In this document: positions 1-12,753 of the stretch, piece after piece
Numbering within the stretch: the first letter of the stretch is position 1
How the letters are laid out: each line of letters starts with the position of its first letter
Source of the DNA: Warburgia ugandensis
Lineage: Eukaryota; Streptophyta; Magnoliopsida; Canellales; Canellaceae
Assembly (NCBI GenBank): GCA_035236585.1
Contig: CP141137.1
Location: 7,456,327-7,520,326, forward strand
DNA length: 64,000 nucleotides
Reading direction: 5' to 3'
The notes under the pieces: model-generated
What the model saw: only the letters and a program-made list of their open reading frames with translations
What the model was told of the DNA's origin: nothing
Databases searched by the model: none
Position numbers and translations under genes: made by a program

Positions 1-2834
1 TACAAAAGGCATGGCAATTGAAGTCATGGACATATAGGAAATAGTTCAAGAGCAAACGTGCATGTCACACACAGGAAAGATGATGACATCTAAACAGTCA
101 CTCTCCTACAAATTAGTAAATGGTGTTCATAATAACAGTTTTCAGAGGTATATTTTAAAGAAATCTAATAAAAAAGCTTATTCAAATGCTTCAGATGACT
201 TCCTCTGATTCTTGTTGATTTGTTACTGAGGTTTTCGTTAACCAGATAAGCACTATGTCTCATTACCTTTTACTGTATCTAAAGCTATTAGTTGTCTCAA
301 CTGTAGTAAGTTTTTACTCTATACCCAGGATCATTGAAACTCTTCAAATGGTTCCTTGCCAAACATCAATAGAGAAAACTTTTGCACCTTGGATCTCTTC
401 CTTCATTCCTTTAGCACTGGAAGATGTACTCTTTCATCTATTCCTTTTGCACCCGAAGATCATCCTTTAGTAGCAGAGAAGAGCCACTTTCTTCTCATGG
501 TGTCTTTCAAGACCTTATGACCTGCTTGGTAATGTGTGTGTTTAGTGTTAATTTATCACCTTCTGTTTTCTTGTATTATTTTTGGCAGTTCAAATTTTAA
601 CTCTGAATTACAAAGGGTTATTCTTTGGACTCGCCTAGGACATAAATTTGTTTTTGGTTCTATGATTTCTTATCCATCACCATTTTAAATCTTTTTTGAA
701 TTTATTTGTGAGACTATTGGACTTGAAGGCATTTGCTAGACATTCTAGCTTTCATTTCGTCCTTTGAGCAAGAATTAAATGAGTTCCTTTCTGGTATTTT
801 TATACTCTTTTCATATCCAAGATAATTGCTTATGGTCTGGTGTTTCCAAATTGCTAAACTGGTACTCAACATGGACAAGTCTACATTTGCACACTGAGCT
901 ACGTCAGCAAATGAGAACACCTTAAGTTGCTTCCAGGGGAGATGTCAAGCCTGTAATTCCATAGTCACTTTGGTCTCTAGATTTAGAATACTTACATGTG
1001 TTCGGAGTTCTTCATGGATGCCTTGGTTAATCCATTCTAAGCTTCTTCGGTTACACTTGGTACTGTAAGCATTCAATGTTAATTCTGCTGGGGCTATCAA
1101 ATATCAACATTGGATTATAACTTCTGAAATTATCTTTTGCATCATTGAACTGCTCTGATTGGTCTTATTCGTTAATCTTTAAGCCCAGAGTTGTCTTATT
1201 GTAAATACCTTCATTAGTATATGCTTAAGTAAGCGAAAGAGTTGGTAGTGGGTTATTGACTATCTTTGAGTGTTTTCCAAAAATACAACACCAGATAAGT
1301 TTAAAAAAAAAAAAGAAAGGTTAGATCCCAAGTGAAGGCCTAAAGGGAGTAGAAACACAGAGAGAACAGTGAGAACAGGCTCACAAGAGACAACAGAAAA
1401 AGGGACAAGCGACTTAATATCAGGCATTATGTTTGAAAATATCACAGATACAGTTAGAATCCTGTTTGCAAATGTTTATCAAAGCAAAGAAGTTTTAAAT
1501 ATTTTATGCTCTTCCAAGCTGCTGTAACTTCAACTTCAATAGCATGGTGATTGCTTTTTGGACCTGCAAAACCAAGGGCCATTTTCCGGTGTGGTAATAG
1601 CATGGAAACCAGCTTGCCTGAAATTTTGACTGCTATTCCAAATTAACATGCATTGACATCAAATTTTAGTTTTAGGAAATCTGTGGGAGACATTACAGTT
1701 ATGTCTGTCAATCTAGGAGCTAATGGTTGATCCCTACTGATCTCCGATGTATCCTGGGTAAGAGAATTGATAGAAACTCAGCACACACAACTGAACTTTT
1801 GAAACTTTTAACTATAAGTGAATAACTGAATCTATTAGAACTTCTTATATGTTTAGGAGAAAGCCCTGGAGTTCATTGCTTCCTGGATCCAAATGACAGA
1901 AATGAAACAAAATATGAGAGATATATTTCCTATATTTTCCCGTTTATAAACTCCAATTTCAAAAGTTTATAGATTTAAAACTTAACCTATCCACATGAGG
2001 TCTGAAGAGGCTTAACAAAGATGGGAGATGCATAGGGACAGTGTAAAATAATATGAGGAGTGGTAGGAGGATCTCACGGAAATCAACCATTTTGACTTCA
2101 AAGCATTATAGTGTACTTAGTTTGCAGTGACTTTCATTAGGCTTTTGGACTGGGACAATTAATAATATGCCAGGCACGTCGAATCTTGATGGTCCTTACA
2201 CTCATGGTCCAAGCTTGGTGGCAGTATATTTTTTGTATCCCCAGCTTGCATTGTTGTGTTATCCCAAAACTACATTGGCCCAAGTAAACCTCTTCCTTCT
2301 GTTCTGGAGGTCCATGTCCCTGACTAGGTCTACTATTTGGTAGTAGCTTAGTTTACCTGTGATGGTTTTCTGAGAGCAATATTGTCATGATTAATTGTAC
2401 TTTCTTACCTTCTCCATGTTAAATGTCACAGAATAAGGATTCGGGACAACTGATCTAGAGGGCTTTGTGTTGGCCAAACCCAAAAGATCTATTACTGTTG
2501 TCTGCATCCTTTACCCATTGTTTATTACACCAGTTTCCATTTTCTGCTCATCTTTTTAGCTGTTGGATGCCAAGAAGGGGCTACAACTGCAATTATTTTT
2601 GAAAAAAAGGGAAAAAAAGAGTAGATCAGCAATCTTAATGACCTTAATTGTGTTCATTCTTCAAATGAAGATGGTGTGAAATGTGAATGGCACATGGCAG
2701 TGAGGAACCACAAGGTGGCAGTAGTGCAGAACAACAATCATATGGAAGCTACATTTTTGTACTGGATGCCTATTTCTTTGCAGTTTCTTCAGCAATGTCC
2801 ACTGAGTGATTATGAATTTCTTTTGTTTCTGCAG
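1..2834. other. No gene identified; probably upstream intron of the receptor kinase
   Basis: I searched both strands for leucine-rich-repeat exons (about 72 nt, LxxLxLxxN pattern) expected before the first visible receptor-kinase exon and found none. Open frames here are short and show no family motif. Since the downstream gene must have 5' exons, this stretch is probably intronic, but that is inference. Confidence 0.4.
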
Positions 2835-5800
2835 AAACCTGGTGGCCAACAACTTTACCATTGACAGTTCTAATGAAAGGTGGGCATCAATAACTTCATC
2901 ATCTGTCCTATTGAAAATGAGGCATTGCTTTATATTGCAGGAGTTGTTTATTATTTTGGTTGTTTTTGTTTTCTGTTTATAAGCAAGAAATTTGCATTAC
3001 CTCTTCATTGGTTATCTGTGCTTGATTTTACATTGTCAGAGTATTGCCTGCTGGTTTAAATTGTCTCCAACGGAACTTTCCATGCTATCGAGGCTCTCCA
3101 CGATGTAGGTCATCCCTTTTTTGTTTCATTTTCCTTTGGACGGTGAATATGACTTGTTTTTCACCTTTTCTATGTAAAATTTTGACAACATTATTGTTTA
3201 GATCTGTATACTTTGGTGCTCCAGTTCTATACACATCCTTCGCTTAATTTTAAACGCAGCCATCTTAAATTAATATATGAAGATGTCTTTTTTGCTTCCA
3301 GAACAAATTGTCTGTTTTAGACACTTTATGAAGTATCCTGGGTGTGACTGTGAATGGAAAATCCATATAGTATAATACAACTGTAAATTATTTCACAATC
3401 TTATCACTTTTGCAGTAAAGACCATACAATTGTATATAACTGAAGAGTGTTATGGTCCTCTAAAATCAACATTTTATGGTATGGTATTTTGATCCTATGA
3501 TGTGGATTTTATAAGAGGATACTTCAGAATGTATTATTTTATTGCATAAGATGATCCCAGCTGTTCTGATGACATACAGAGTACAGTACATAAATACTGC
3601 ATCATCCATGTAATATGGACCAGTTGTTACTGATACATTTAAAGGCTCAGTATGGATCCACATCTGACAGAATCTTCTAATTGTAATCTGACTAATTTCC
3701 TGTAGATGTATGTTGAGGAAGTTATTAAAAATAAAGAGAGAAGTGAGAATTTTGGAAAGGGGGAATTCATTTGGAGTTCCTAAAATGTAATCAAGTATAA
3801 CATGTGAAAGACATATCTGCACTAAAGCACCCCCACAACGTGGTGTGTTTCTTCATATATATTAGCTTCCTGATCAAATAGATATATCTCTCTACCATGA
3901 GGCCCTTAATGAACAAATTTGAACCTTGTTTTGATTTTGAGGCGTGGCCTGGAAATCCATATTTAATGATGTGTTTTGTTACAGTGCAGTAAAATTAACC
4001 TTTTAACATCATGCTTGGAACCATCAAAAAATAAGTGAAAGAATCAAATTTACCAAGTTCTGGTAGCAAACGGCCAATCATTGTTTTGTACTTGTGGAAG
4101 TAGTAGCTCTATATTCTGCTTTTTCACTCGATCAAGCTATGTCTGCTGTTTCTTACCAGTATTGAACATCCAATATACTGCATCCGTGTCTAAATAGCCA
4201 ACTACTGGGGTATCTCTGCTGTGCTATTTAATAGACCAACTCAGGACTTATGTTTCCTCTTTAAGTGTCCAAAAATCCTCCTTACTGCCTGAAGATTTTG
4301 CTTTCTAAGATCATTCATATGCTGACAGACCTGATGGCATCAATAATGTGAGATCTAGTAAAACAAAGGAACTTTGGTGCATTTTCGATTTCTCAGGCAA
4401 GGATGATACACTCCAAGGCCATTGTGGCCAATGGAGATAATTCCAGAAAAAGAAAGATTTATAGGAAGCTTCGATTGTTCTTATGGAAATATAAGGTGTT
4501 TAGGGAATTCAGGTTATAGACTTTGACATCTGAGGAAAGATAGGGAAAAACAATTTGCAGGGAGCAAGGAAAATTTGGATCTTACAGAGAGGTAGGGAAT
4601 GTTGATATCAAGAAAAAGGGTTTATTGAGATTCAAGAAACAAGAATGGAGGGGATTAACAAGAAAAAAACATTCTCATCAATGGGCCTCAAAATATGATC
4701 CTCTTCGAGAATTCTGCTCTTATAAATATCAAAACTTGGCTCTCTGATGCTATTTTGTCCAATGAGAAAGATGACAAGACTCTATGGAAACCTAGCACCA
4801 ATGGTATGTACACCCTCGCAAGTGCTTTGTGCACTTCGTATAAATTCCTGAAGTTTGATGGCATTGAGAAGTGTGGTTTAGTGGTCACATTCATTGATAT
4901 GAATGTGAGAAGTCTGTAAAATGAGAAAGCAAGTTAATCATTTTGTAAGCTAAGCGACTTAAATTTAGAAACTATTGCCTATCTGTTCTTTAATTGTCCC
5001 ATATCTCTTGAATTTGAAAGTCTGTTTTGTGGAGATTTGGGTACTACAGGAAGCCAAAGAACAAATTCACTGAAGGAGTAACCTGGAGATATACTTAAGT
5101 AAGGCAAAGAACAAAAGGGCAGCCCCAGTGCACAAAGCTCCTGCCTATGCAGGGTCCGGGGAAGGGGCGGACTACAAGGGCCTAAAGTACACAGCCTTAC
5201 CTTGTATTTTGCAAGAGAATGTTTCCACGCCTTGAACCCGTGACCTCAAGGTCACACCACGACAACTTTTACCATTGCGCCAAGGCAAAGAATAGAATCG
5301 GCAAAAAAGGGCAGCCTGGTGCAGGAAGCTCCTGCATCTGCGGGGTCCAGGGAAGAGGCGGACCACAAGGGTCAATACTACTCAGGCTTACCTTGCCGCT
5401 AGAGGCTATTTCCCTGCCTGGAATCCATGACCTCAAGGTCACACAACTACAACTCTACAGTCACACCAAGGCGCCCCTTCAAAGAACAGAATGGGTGCTG
5501 AAGTAAAATGGGAAAGCAAGTTGATTTTTTTTTTGCAAGCTATGCGACTCCGATTAGAAACTATTGGACATCTGTTCATTAATCGTTCCCATATCTCTTG
5601 AATTTGAAAGTCTGTTTATGGAGATTTTGGTACTGAAGGAATCCAAAGAACAAAATCACTGAAGAAGTAACCTGAAGATTTACCACCGTCAAAGGTACAG
5701 GTCGGTTGGTATAGCTCTTTGCATTGCTTTGTATTTTCATCTATCACACTTGGAAAGAATGAAATGCAAGAGTTTCAGTAAATATCATCAGAGAATAAGA

Positions 5801-8800
5801 ATTCTTAGTTTACACATTGAATGATGCAGCAAGTAGAGTGAATTTATCTTGAGCTCATTAGTGGGTTGGTTCAAATATGTTGTCTCACAAAAAGAGGTTG
5901 TGCATTCAAGTCAAGGCTTACCTGCAACAACAAGAACAATGGAAGGAAGGAAGAGAGAGAGGGGTGGGGAGGCGGGGGGAGGGGGGAGTGGGGTGAGGAG
6001 AGTTGATGTCCTTAATATCTCTGATCATGAATATGAGAGTAATTGCTCTAATAATGCATCTACTTGGCTGTAAATTCAATCCAATCCTCATACATGCACA
6101 TGGATTAAGCCAGGAGGTGGTAGTATGAAACTGAACTCTGATTCTTCGACTTCATGCTGATGGTGGCACTATTAGTGGGGTTGTTCTTGACTCTTTGGGT
6201 AATCCATTAGCTGCCTACCCTTGAACAAGCAAACAGCAATAGAACTTTTAACATTCACCAAATATGCGTGGAGTTCGATTTATGTTGCCAGTTGTTATCG
6301 TTAAAGGAGCTGCATATCTTTTGAGAGCTTAAAAATTGTTGAGGAGATTAGGAAGCTTTCGAACATGTTTTTCTTGTAGACAGTCATCCACACCTGGAGA
6401 GAAACTAATGGTGCTTCCATCTCCCTATCTAAACATGATTGTTTCTGCAAGGCTCTTAAGAATCTTAGCATCCCTACTTTTCATCATGATCTGCCAAATA
6501 CCAAAATGATGATTGATTGGAAAAGTATTGTAGGAATATTAGTTTACCTTTTGATTAGTGAATGTAACTTTTGGTATCATTATCAATAACGGTAAAAAGT
6601 CAAAACTGCACTTGCTGACCACCCCCCAGAAAAAGAAAAATGATAATTCAATCTCCTAGACTTTGGAGTTTTCTTGCTTGAATACCACAAACAGATTTTA
6701 TAAGGTGGGTTTATTTAACAGCGTATCTTGGGTGTTTCTAATGGCATATCTTCTATGATATCTTTTGTGATATATAAGATATGTGTCATACATTCTGTGA
6801 TATTTTCTGTATACCTGGGATATGTGAGATATGCTCTGTGATATCTTTTGTGATATTTTTGGTGATATCTGAAATAGTTTATGAGAGATATTTTAATATT
6901 TTCTAATAAAAAACAATACATCAACTAATCAAAATGCAATGACCCTTGAAGTATGGGTAAATCAGAGCCATTAATGTGGATAGAGAATCATCAGATTCTC
7001 ATCAACCTCAATGGATGGCCAGCACAAGATGTAAATCCACACCGATCATTCATATGTTTTAGGTGGGCTTAAGCAATTGCTGTTCAAATTTACTTTAGGT
7101 GGGCCCATCTATGAGCAATTTGAGTCTTTCTATGTAATTTGATCAGTAATGATGGTCATTGGATTTCCTTTAACAATATGAATGTTAAGCATCACTAACT
7201 ATAATCCAAGTTGATTTGCGGCTCTTGAGTCTGGTGGGTCCGGAATCATGGTGATCATAACCGTCATCAGCTGTAGGCCCATCTCTGATGGGCTCAATCT
7301 CCTCATGAAAAAATTACTGTGTAGTATGATGTTTTCCATTCTAAGGTGTGAAATGGAAGCTAACAAAGTTCAAGTAATAACGGTGTAAAAATCTTAAACA
7401 ATAAAAGGATTAGGATTATGTAATATTTTAGGGCTTAGCTGGCAAAAAAAGTAGCCTAATAGAAGAATGGTTTGGAATAAGATCATTAGATTATGGGCCC
7501 ACTCATGTTTCCATCAAGCAACACTGTACGTTATAGGAGAATGTTAGCAATTTATGTTCGTATCAAAAAGAACGTACTGACATTCAACTTTCTATACTTT
7601 GACAATTTGGACACACATCCACTGTCCTTGATGAAAATGTTGGTCCAAATACTTTGGGACTAGCAGACCACTTTGTCAAAACTAGAGTAATTCCAAAACC
7701 AACTTCCTTTTCAAATTGAGAATCAGTATCTACATATAATTCTATATAATCAGTTTATTTGGCAAAGCAAAGAAAAAGTGCAACCTCACCGATTAATCTG
7801 TCCTTGCATCAACTTGACCATTTGCATTTGATGGTTTCCTGTATCTCCTTAGGTTGCACGGAAGCATCAGCACTTCCAGCTACTCTTGCTGCCTTGCTAG
7901 AAACAGGGATCAGCGTCCAGGATATCTCAGTATTTGAGCTGCTCGATTTTGTGACCGTCTGCCTTTGATTTGACAGCATAGGTAGAGTTTAGTTCCAGTT
8001 GCCTGCAACTGTTTGGAATTTTGTTAGCCTGCTAACAAATCATAATGCTGCATGATCCACACTTAGACATATCGGGGACGGAAGAGAAGGTATCTTTTTT
8101 CTGGTCCCAACTTCATCTATGATCCCTGAGCTAGAATTGAAAAAGGTCCCTCCATATGTGCAGCATGTCAGACACCAAACAAATAATCCTATGAAAGGCA
8201 AAATAAAAGATATTAGTTGATGTTGGATTACCAATTGACCTAAAAGCTCAAGCTCTTAGGTCGAATGTTAATCTTGCATATGGTATCCAACCCATCTAGA
8301 CTAAGAGGTCTTAAGTTAAAATCATGAGACCCTACATTATCAAATCCACGTGTAAGAGCCCAAAAAATGGCCTCATATGTGAGGTGTGTTTATCATATGA
8401 ATATTATTTATATTGACCTGCTACCTGTGAATAAAATGCATTATACATTATAGGGCCCACTTGGTTATTACCAGAAGAAAGAATTGGTTGATAGCAAACG
8501 GGATTGAGTTTGACCCGACAGGTCTTGGCTTTACATGTAATGGAAAGCTCAAGTGCATGAGTGCAAGCATTATTCTCTATCTAATGTAGTGAGCTTCTTT
8601 ACATTGAAGACACCCATTTTTTCTCTCTCTAAAAAAAAAGGTTTGAAATTGATTTTTTTCTCTCTAGAAACAATCAGAATTTACACTGTAAAGAGGGGTT
8701 GGCATATCTCTAATAACAACAATAATATTAAATGAACCTAATATATCACATATGCTCTAGATATCACAGTTAAATAAATATGATATCTCACATATGCCCA

Positions 8801-11800
8801 AGATATAGTAGTTAAATAAACCTCATATCTCACATATGCCTAAGATAAAAAGGGCAGCCTCGGTGCACGAAGCTCCCACCTATACGGGGTCTGGGGAAGG
8901 GGCGGACCACAAAGGCCTATAGTAGGCAGCCTTACCTTGCATTTTGCAAGAGGCTAATTCCACGCCTTGAACCCGTGACTTCAAAGTCACATGACGACAA
9001 CTTTTACCGTTGCGCCAAGGCTCACATATGCCTAAGATATCGTTGTTAAATAAGTTGCACATTTGAGATATGACATGATATCTCAGAAACGCCCAAGAAA
9101 CGCAGTTAAATAAAACCCTCTAATAGAGGACTGAAAAGTAGAGAGGAATAGAGAAGGGAGAAACATTGTATGCATTGCTTTCTCAATGGTGATTACAATT
9201 TATATAATTTACATTTGTATTAGATATGGTAAAGTTTGTAAAATGCCTTGCATGTAACACATATACCTATGATCCAAATGCGTGTGCTTTACACAAGATT
9301 ATTCTCTCTTTCCTTCAGGCATTTTACACAAAATCTTGATGAAATATGTTTGGTTGAAAAATGTCAATTGCAACTCTTCTATTTCTTCCATCATTCATCT
9401 GAAAGTGGTTTACATATTGAGCTGGACTTGTCCAATCAAGCACAAGGGTGCTGTTTCAATTTTTAATTTCTAAACCTTGCAACTGTTATGACCTGGCAAC
9501 CAACACGGATCTGAATTCTTTTTTCTCTGACCACCATTAGGGAGAGCATTGTTCCAGCCACCTCTTTGACAGAACAAAGGAAGAATAGAAGATAAGATAT
9601 AGCAGCATTTTGTTACAAGTCTACATGTTGATAACTGGTTACACCAGAGACACTGCATGCCACTAGAAACTAATCATACTCACACCACCAAGCTGAAAGA
9701 GAAATGCAGGATGGCTGAGAGAAGGGAAAATGTGTTCTGAATTTTTGGTAGTTGTATGATTGTCTGGGTATACAATGAAAGAAACAGATAATTATCAGCT
9801 TTTGTACTTATTTCAGAATAGAACAAGAAAACGTGTAAATTATGTTTCAACTACTAATCAAAATTTAGTCATGCTCTGCATATGCTAGTTCTTTACAAAG
9901 TATTCCTTTTGTGACTTGGTGTATGTTGTACAAATGCAGCCATTTGCCAGGTTGAATTTTCTCCATTATGAACAGTATAGAGACATTCTTCAGTAGCCTT
10001 TACATGAGCTGATAATCTTCTAATCATCCGGATTTTCCATTTTCATAAAAAATTCTTGGAGTTAGATAGCAACTTCCTTTAGTCAACATTGATAGCTCCA
10101 CTGATCTGTTGGTGTACAGATTCTTCCCTTGCAATCAATTGTGGTGGGCAAGAGATGAAAACTTCTAGTGGCACAAATTTTGAGATGGATAATGTCACTC
10201 TTGGCGCTGCTTCATATTATGTTATTGACACAAAGAGGTGGGCAGTCAGCAACATTGGGAGGTTTCTTGAAAGCAACAATGCTGAATATACCAAATATAC
10301 CACATCCCTCTTTACAAATACTTTAGATCTGGGCCTGTTCCAGACAACAAGGATATCACCAGGATCACTCAGATACTATGGGCTGGGGCTTGAGAATGGA
10401 AACTACACCATAAGTCTGCAGTTTGCAGAGGAATCTTTTCCAAGTTCATTCACTTGGGATAGTGTTGCAAAGCGGTTTTTTGATATTTATCTCCAGGTAT
10501 GTGACTGGAACAATATATATCTCTGTTCTATAAGATGTTTCCTCTGTTCCTTTGTCTTTTCTGATCTTTCATGAACTCCTGCTGATTACAGCACTAAAGT
10601 TAAAATTTCACAAAGCAGATTTGCATTTTACTTAACTTGGATTCTTTACAAGAAGCATCCTCCCTGTCTGACTACATATTTTGGTGTTAAGAAAAAGATA
10701 AACTATCTAATCAGAAAAATGATAACTCACTCAGTCTCTCTTGGAATGGAACAAGAAGCATGGCAATTCCTCACAGCTTGTCGTGTATGTATACAGTATA
10801 AGCTTGGAAGAAAGAATCAGCTCACTGAATTTGTAAGGAAAAGCCAAACATGTCTTTCTTTTCAGAAGGAACAGGCACACCAATTTTGATGGTTGCACTG
10901 ACAAGACTAAGATAACTGAGTATTTGCCTTAAATATTGCATGTCTGTGAAAGTGAATGAATATACTATCTTTGGAATTATCTCAAAGAAACAATTCTAGA
11001 TATTTCCTAATTTTACAACAGGAATTAGAATATATGTCTACTGACAGCATGTTTGCAGGCTCTTAGTCAATCTTTGTTTATAATTAATGGATTTTGATTA
11101 ATATGGTCTGAAATGTTTCACACAAACTACAAAGAAATAATTGGTCTCTAGATCCTTGATCCTTTCATGATGTACTTGCTTCACAGAAGCATGATTAGGA
11201 TTTGGTAGTCCTTACATATGGAGCCTCTTTTCTGTTTTCCTGTATGAACGCAAAAAAGTTAGCCTCCCACTCTCCAAAAATTTAATAAGAGAAGTGTGAG
11301 AGGATACCTTAGGTGATCTCTATTTTGCCAAGTCGCATCAGCCACATCACATATATGTCACATGAATAGTTTCCAGTTTTTTTCTTTATGGGTAATACAA
11401 GAAAATTTATGAAAATGAAAGAGATTAAAAGATCTAATGTGGCCTCAAAGAAATTAACATGGATTGTTGCAATTGATTCCTGGAGTTTGTGCCAACCAGT
11501 CCCCGATGGACAAGTTTCTGCATTCAATCATGTATGGAAAATGGGGAGTCAACATTCAACAGGGCCTGATGCATCCAACTTAGCAGTTTTTACTGCTCAG
11601 ATATTAATGGCTCTGATCTTCCAACTCATAATCTCAATGTCACCTAGGCCGTCAAGGTGTGGGAAATGATAGAAAGGGCATCAAGGGTTCTTCAGATTTC
11701 TCATATATAGTTAAAAGCCACTTGTCATGTATCTGCTACATTTTAAAAAGAATGGGCCGTTAGTTACCATCTCCTGCCCCACAAGTTTGTTGAGCTTCAA

Positions 11801-12672
11801 AAGTTTGGATCAAGCCAGCCTCTTCTCTTCCAAGTAGTTGGATTCAATTTTTTTATCTCCTGCAACAAATAAGAAGTTATAAGAAATGCATAGAATTCAG
11901 AAAATGAGATTACTTCACTCCAATATATATATATATATATATAATGGTTCTAACTTGTTGGAGTTTAAAGTTTGTCTCCATAAATTTAATCATGAACTAT
12001 TAGACTTTTGCATCTAAGGACTAAATAGGAACTAAACTAACACTTAGGTTTGAAGAACGGCATGGCTAGAACAATCAAGATAGTTGCCGTAAATATTGTC
12101 TAGCCAGTATATAAAAGTTTTACAGGGTTCTAAATATGATGCTGTTGCAGTCATGAACTCAATAATCTCCATTATTTCATAACCCAGGGCACTCGAGTAT
12201 GGAAAGACTTCAATATAAAGGAGGAGGCTGGAGGGCGGTCTTTTACTGCTGTCCGAAAGAATTTCAAGGTGCAGGTATTTGAGAACTATCTTGAAATCCA
12301 TCTCTTTTGGGCTGGAAAAGGGACTTGCTGCTTACCTGTTCCAGGTACATATGGACCATCAATTTCAGCAATCCAGGTCACTCCAGGTATTATGTACAAA
12401 AATGGTGACTGAAGTTTGTCTGGGCATTATATTGAACACTGCAATTTATGATAGTTTGAGTTGTTGTTACAGATTTTGTTCCCACTGTTAGTAATTTTCC
12501 ACCAGCAGATGCTTCAAAGAGCCAGACAGGTTTGGTGGTCGGAATTGTAGTTGCTCTTGGAGTTGTGATCCTATTAGCTATTTTTACTCTCTACACTTTG
12601 AGACGAAGACGAAAATTAGCCATCAACAAAGATCAAGGTAGAACTTGATTCTAGTATAACTTGAATAAAACA

Positions 12673-12753
<81 letters not shown>

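Larger units (their letters stand above)
4905..5680 (+). repeat. Direct duplication of a LINE segment with two Au SINEs between the copies
   Basis: The segment at about 4905-5090 recurs at 5490-5680. Shared landmarks include gaaagcaagtt, cccatatctcttgaatttg and a final gaagg..ccaaagaacaaa. The copies differ by scattered substitutions, so the duplication is old. Both encode the zf-RVT C-P pattern. The SINEs fill the interval between them. Confidence 0.8.
4640..6560 (+). mobile_element. Degenerate L1-type LINE, 3' end of ORF2 (zf-RVT and RNase H remnants)
   Basis: Around 4690-4860 a frame reads [12 protein letters not shown], which matches the zf-RVT region found after the reverse transcriptase of plant L1 elements. 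The next segment gives an ETI..(L)F..CP.S pattern, also zf-RVT. At 6130-6220 a frame reads [18 protein letters not shown], like the start of the LINE-type RNase H domain. Near 6395-6425 HTWRETNGA matches the H..RE.N.A motif of the same domain. Stops and frameshifts are frequent, so the element is dead. It lies in sense orientation in the receptor-kinase intron and is interrupted by two Au SINEs and an internal duplication. Confidence 0.72.
6704..9120. mobile_element. 2.4-kb non-autonomous DNA element, PIF/Harbinger-like, with subterminal repeats
   Basis: The left end (GGTGGGTTTATTTAAC) and the inverted right end (GAGGGTTTTATTTAAC) match. The match continues inward through a CTTGGG.GTTTCT motif and GATATC-rich subterminal repeats. 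Both ends are bordered by TAA (6701-6703 and 9121-9123), fitting the 3-bp TWA target duplication of PIF/Harbinger. I found no transposase, so it would depend on another element. An Au SINE has inserted in the right subterminal repeats. Superfamily assignment is tentative; a Mutator-like origin is the alternative. Confidence 0.6.
3105..10119 (+). other. 7.0-kb intron of the receptor kinase, filled with mobile elements
   Basis: The intron lies between the codon halves T (3104) and AT (10120-10121), which join to TAT in the conserved stretch before SLAINCGG. Donor is gtaggt and acceptor tgtacag. It holds a LINE relic, three Au SINEs and a PIF/Harbinger-like element. I see nothing recognisable in 3105-4640 or 9124-10119. 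Confidence 0.8.

Noticed and set aside
3466..3822. 118-codon minus-strand frame in the receptor-kinase intron
   Set aside because: No family motif, no start context and low-complexity AT-rich composition; a chance frame is likely.
5219..5506. 95-codon frame containing [11 protein letters not shown] and GPQGS
   Set aside because: It is a translation through two Au SINEs; similar peptides recur at every SINE copy.
6715..6924. Apparent repeat array at 6715-6850 considered as CRISPR-like
   Set aside because: The repeats are irregular GATATC-rich subterminal repeats of a DNA transposon, with no constant spacer length.
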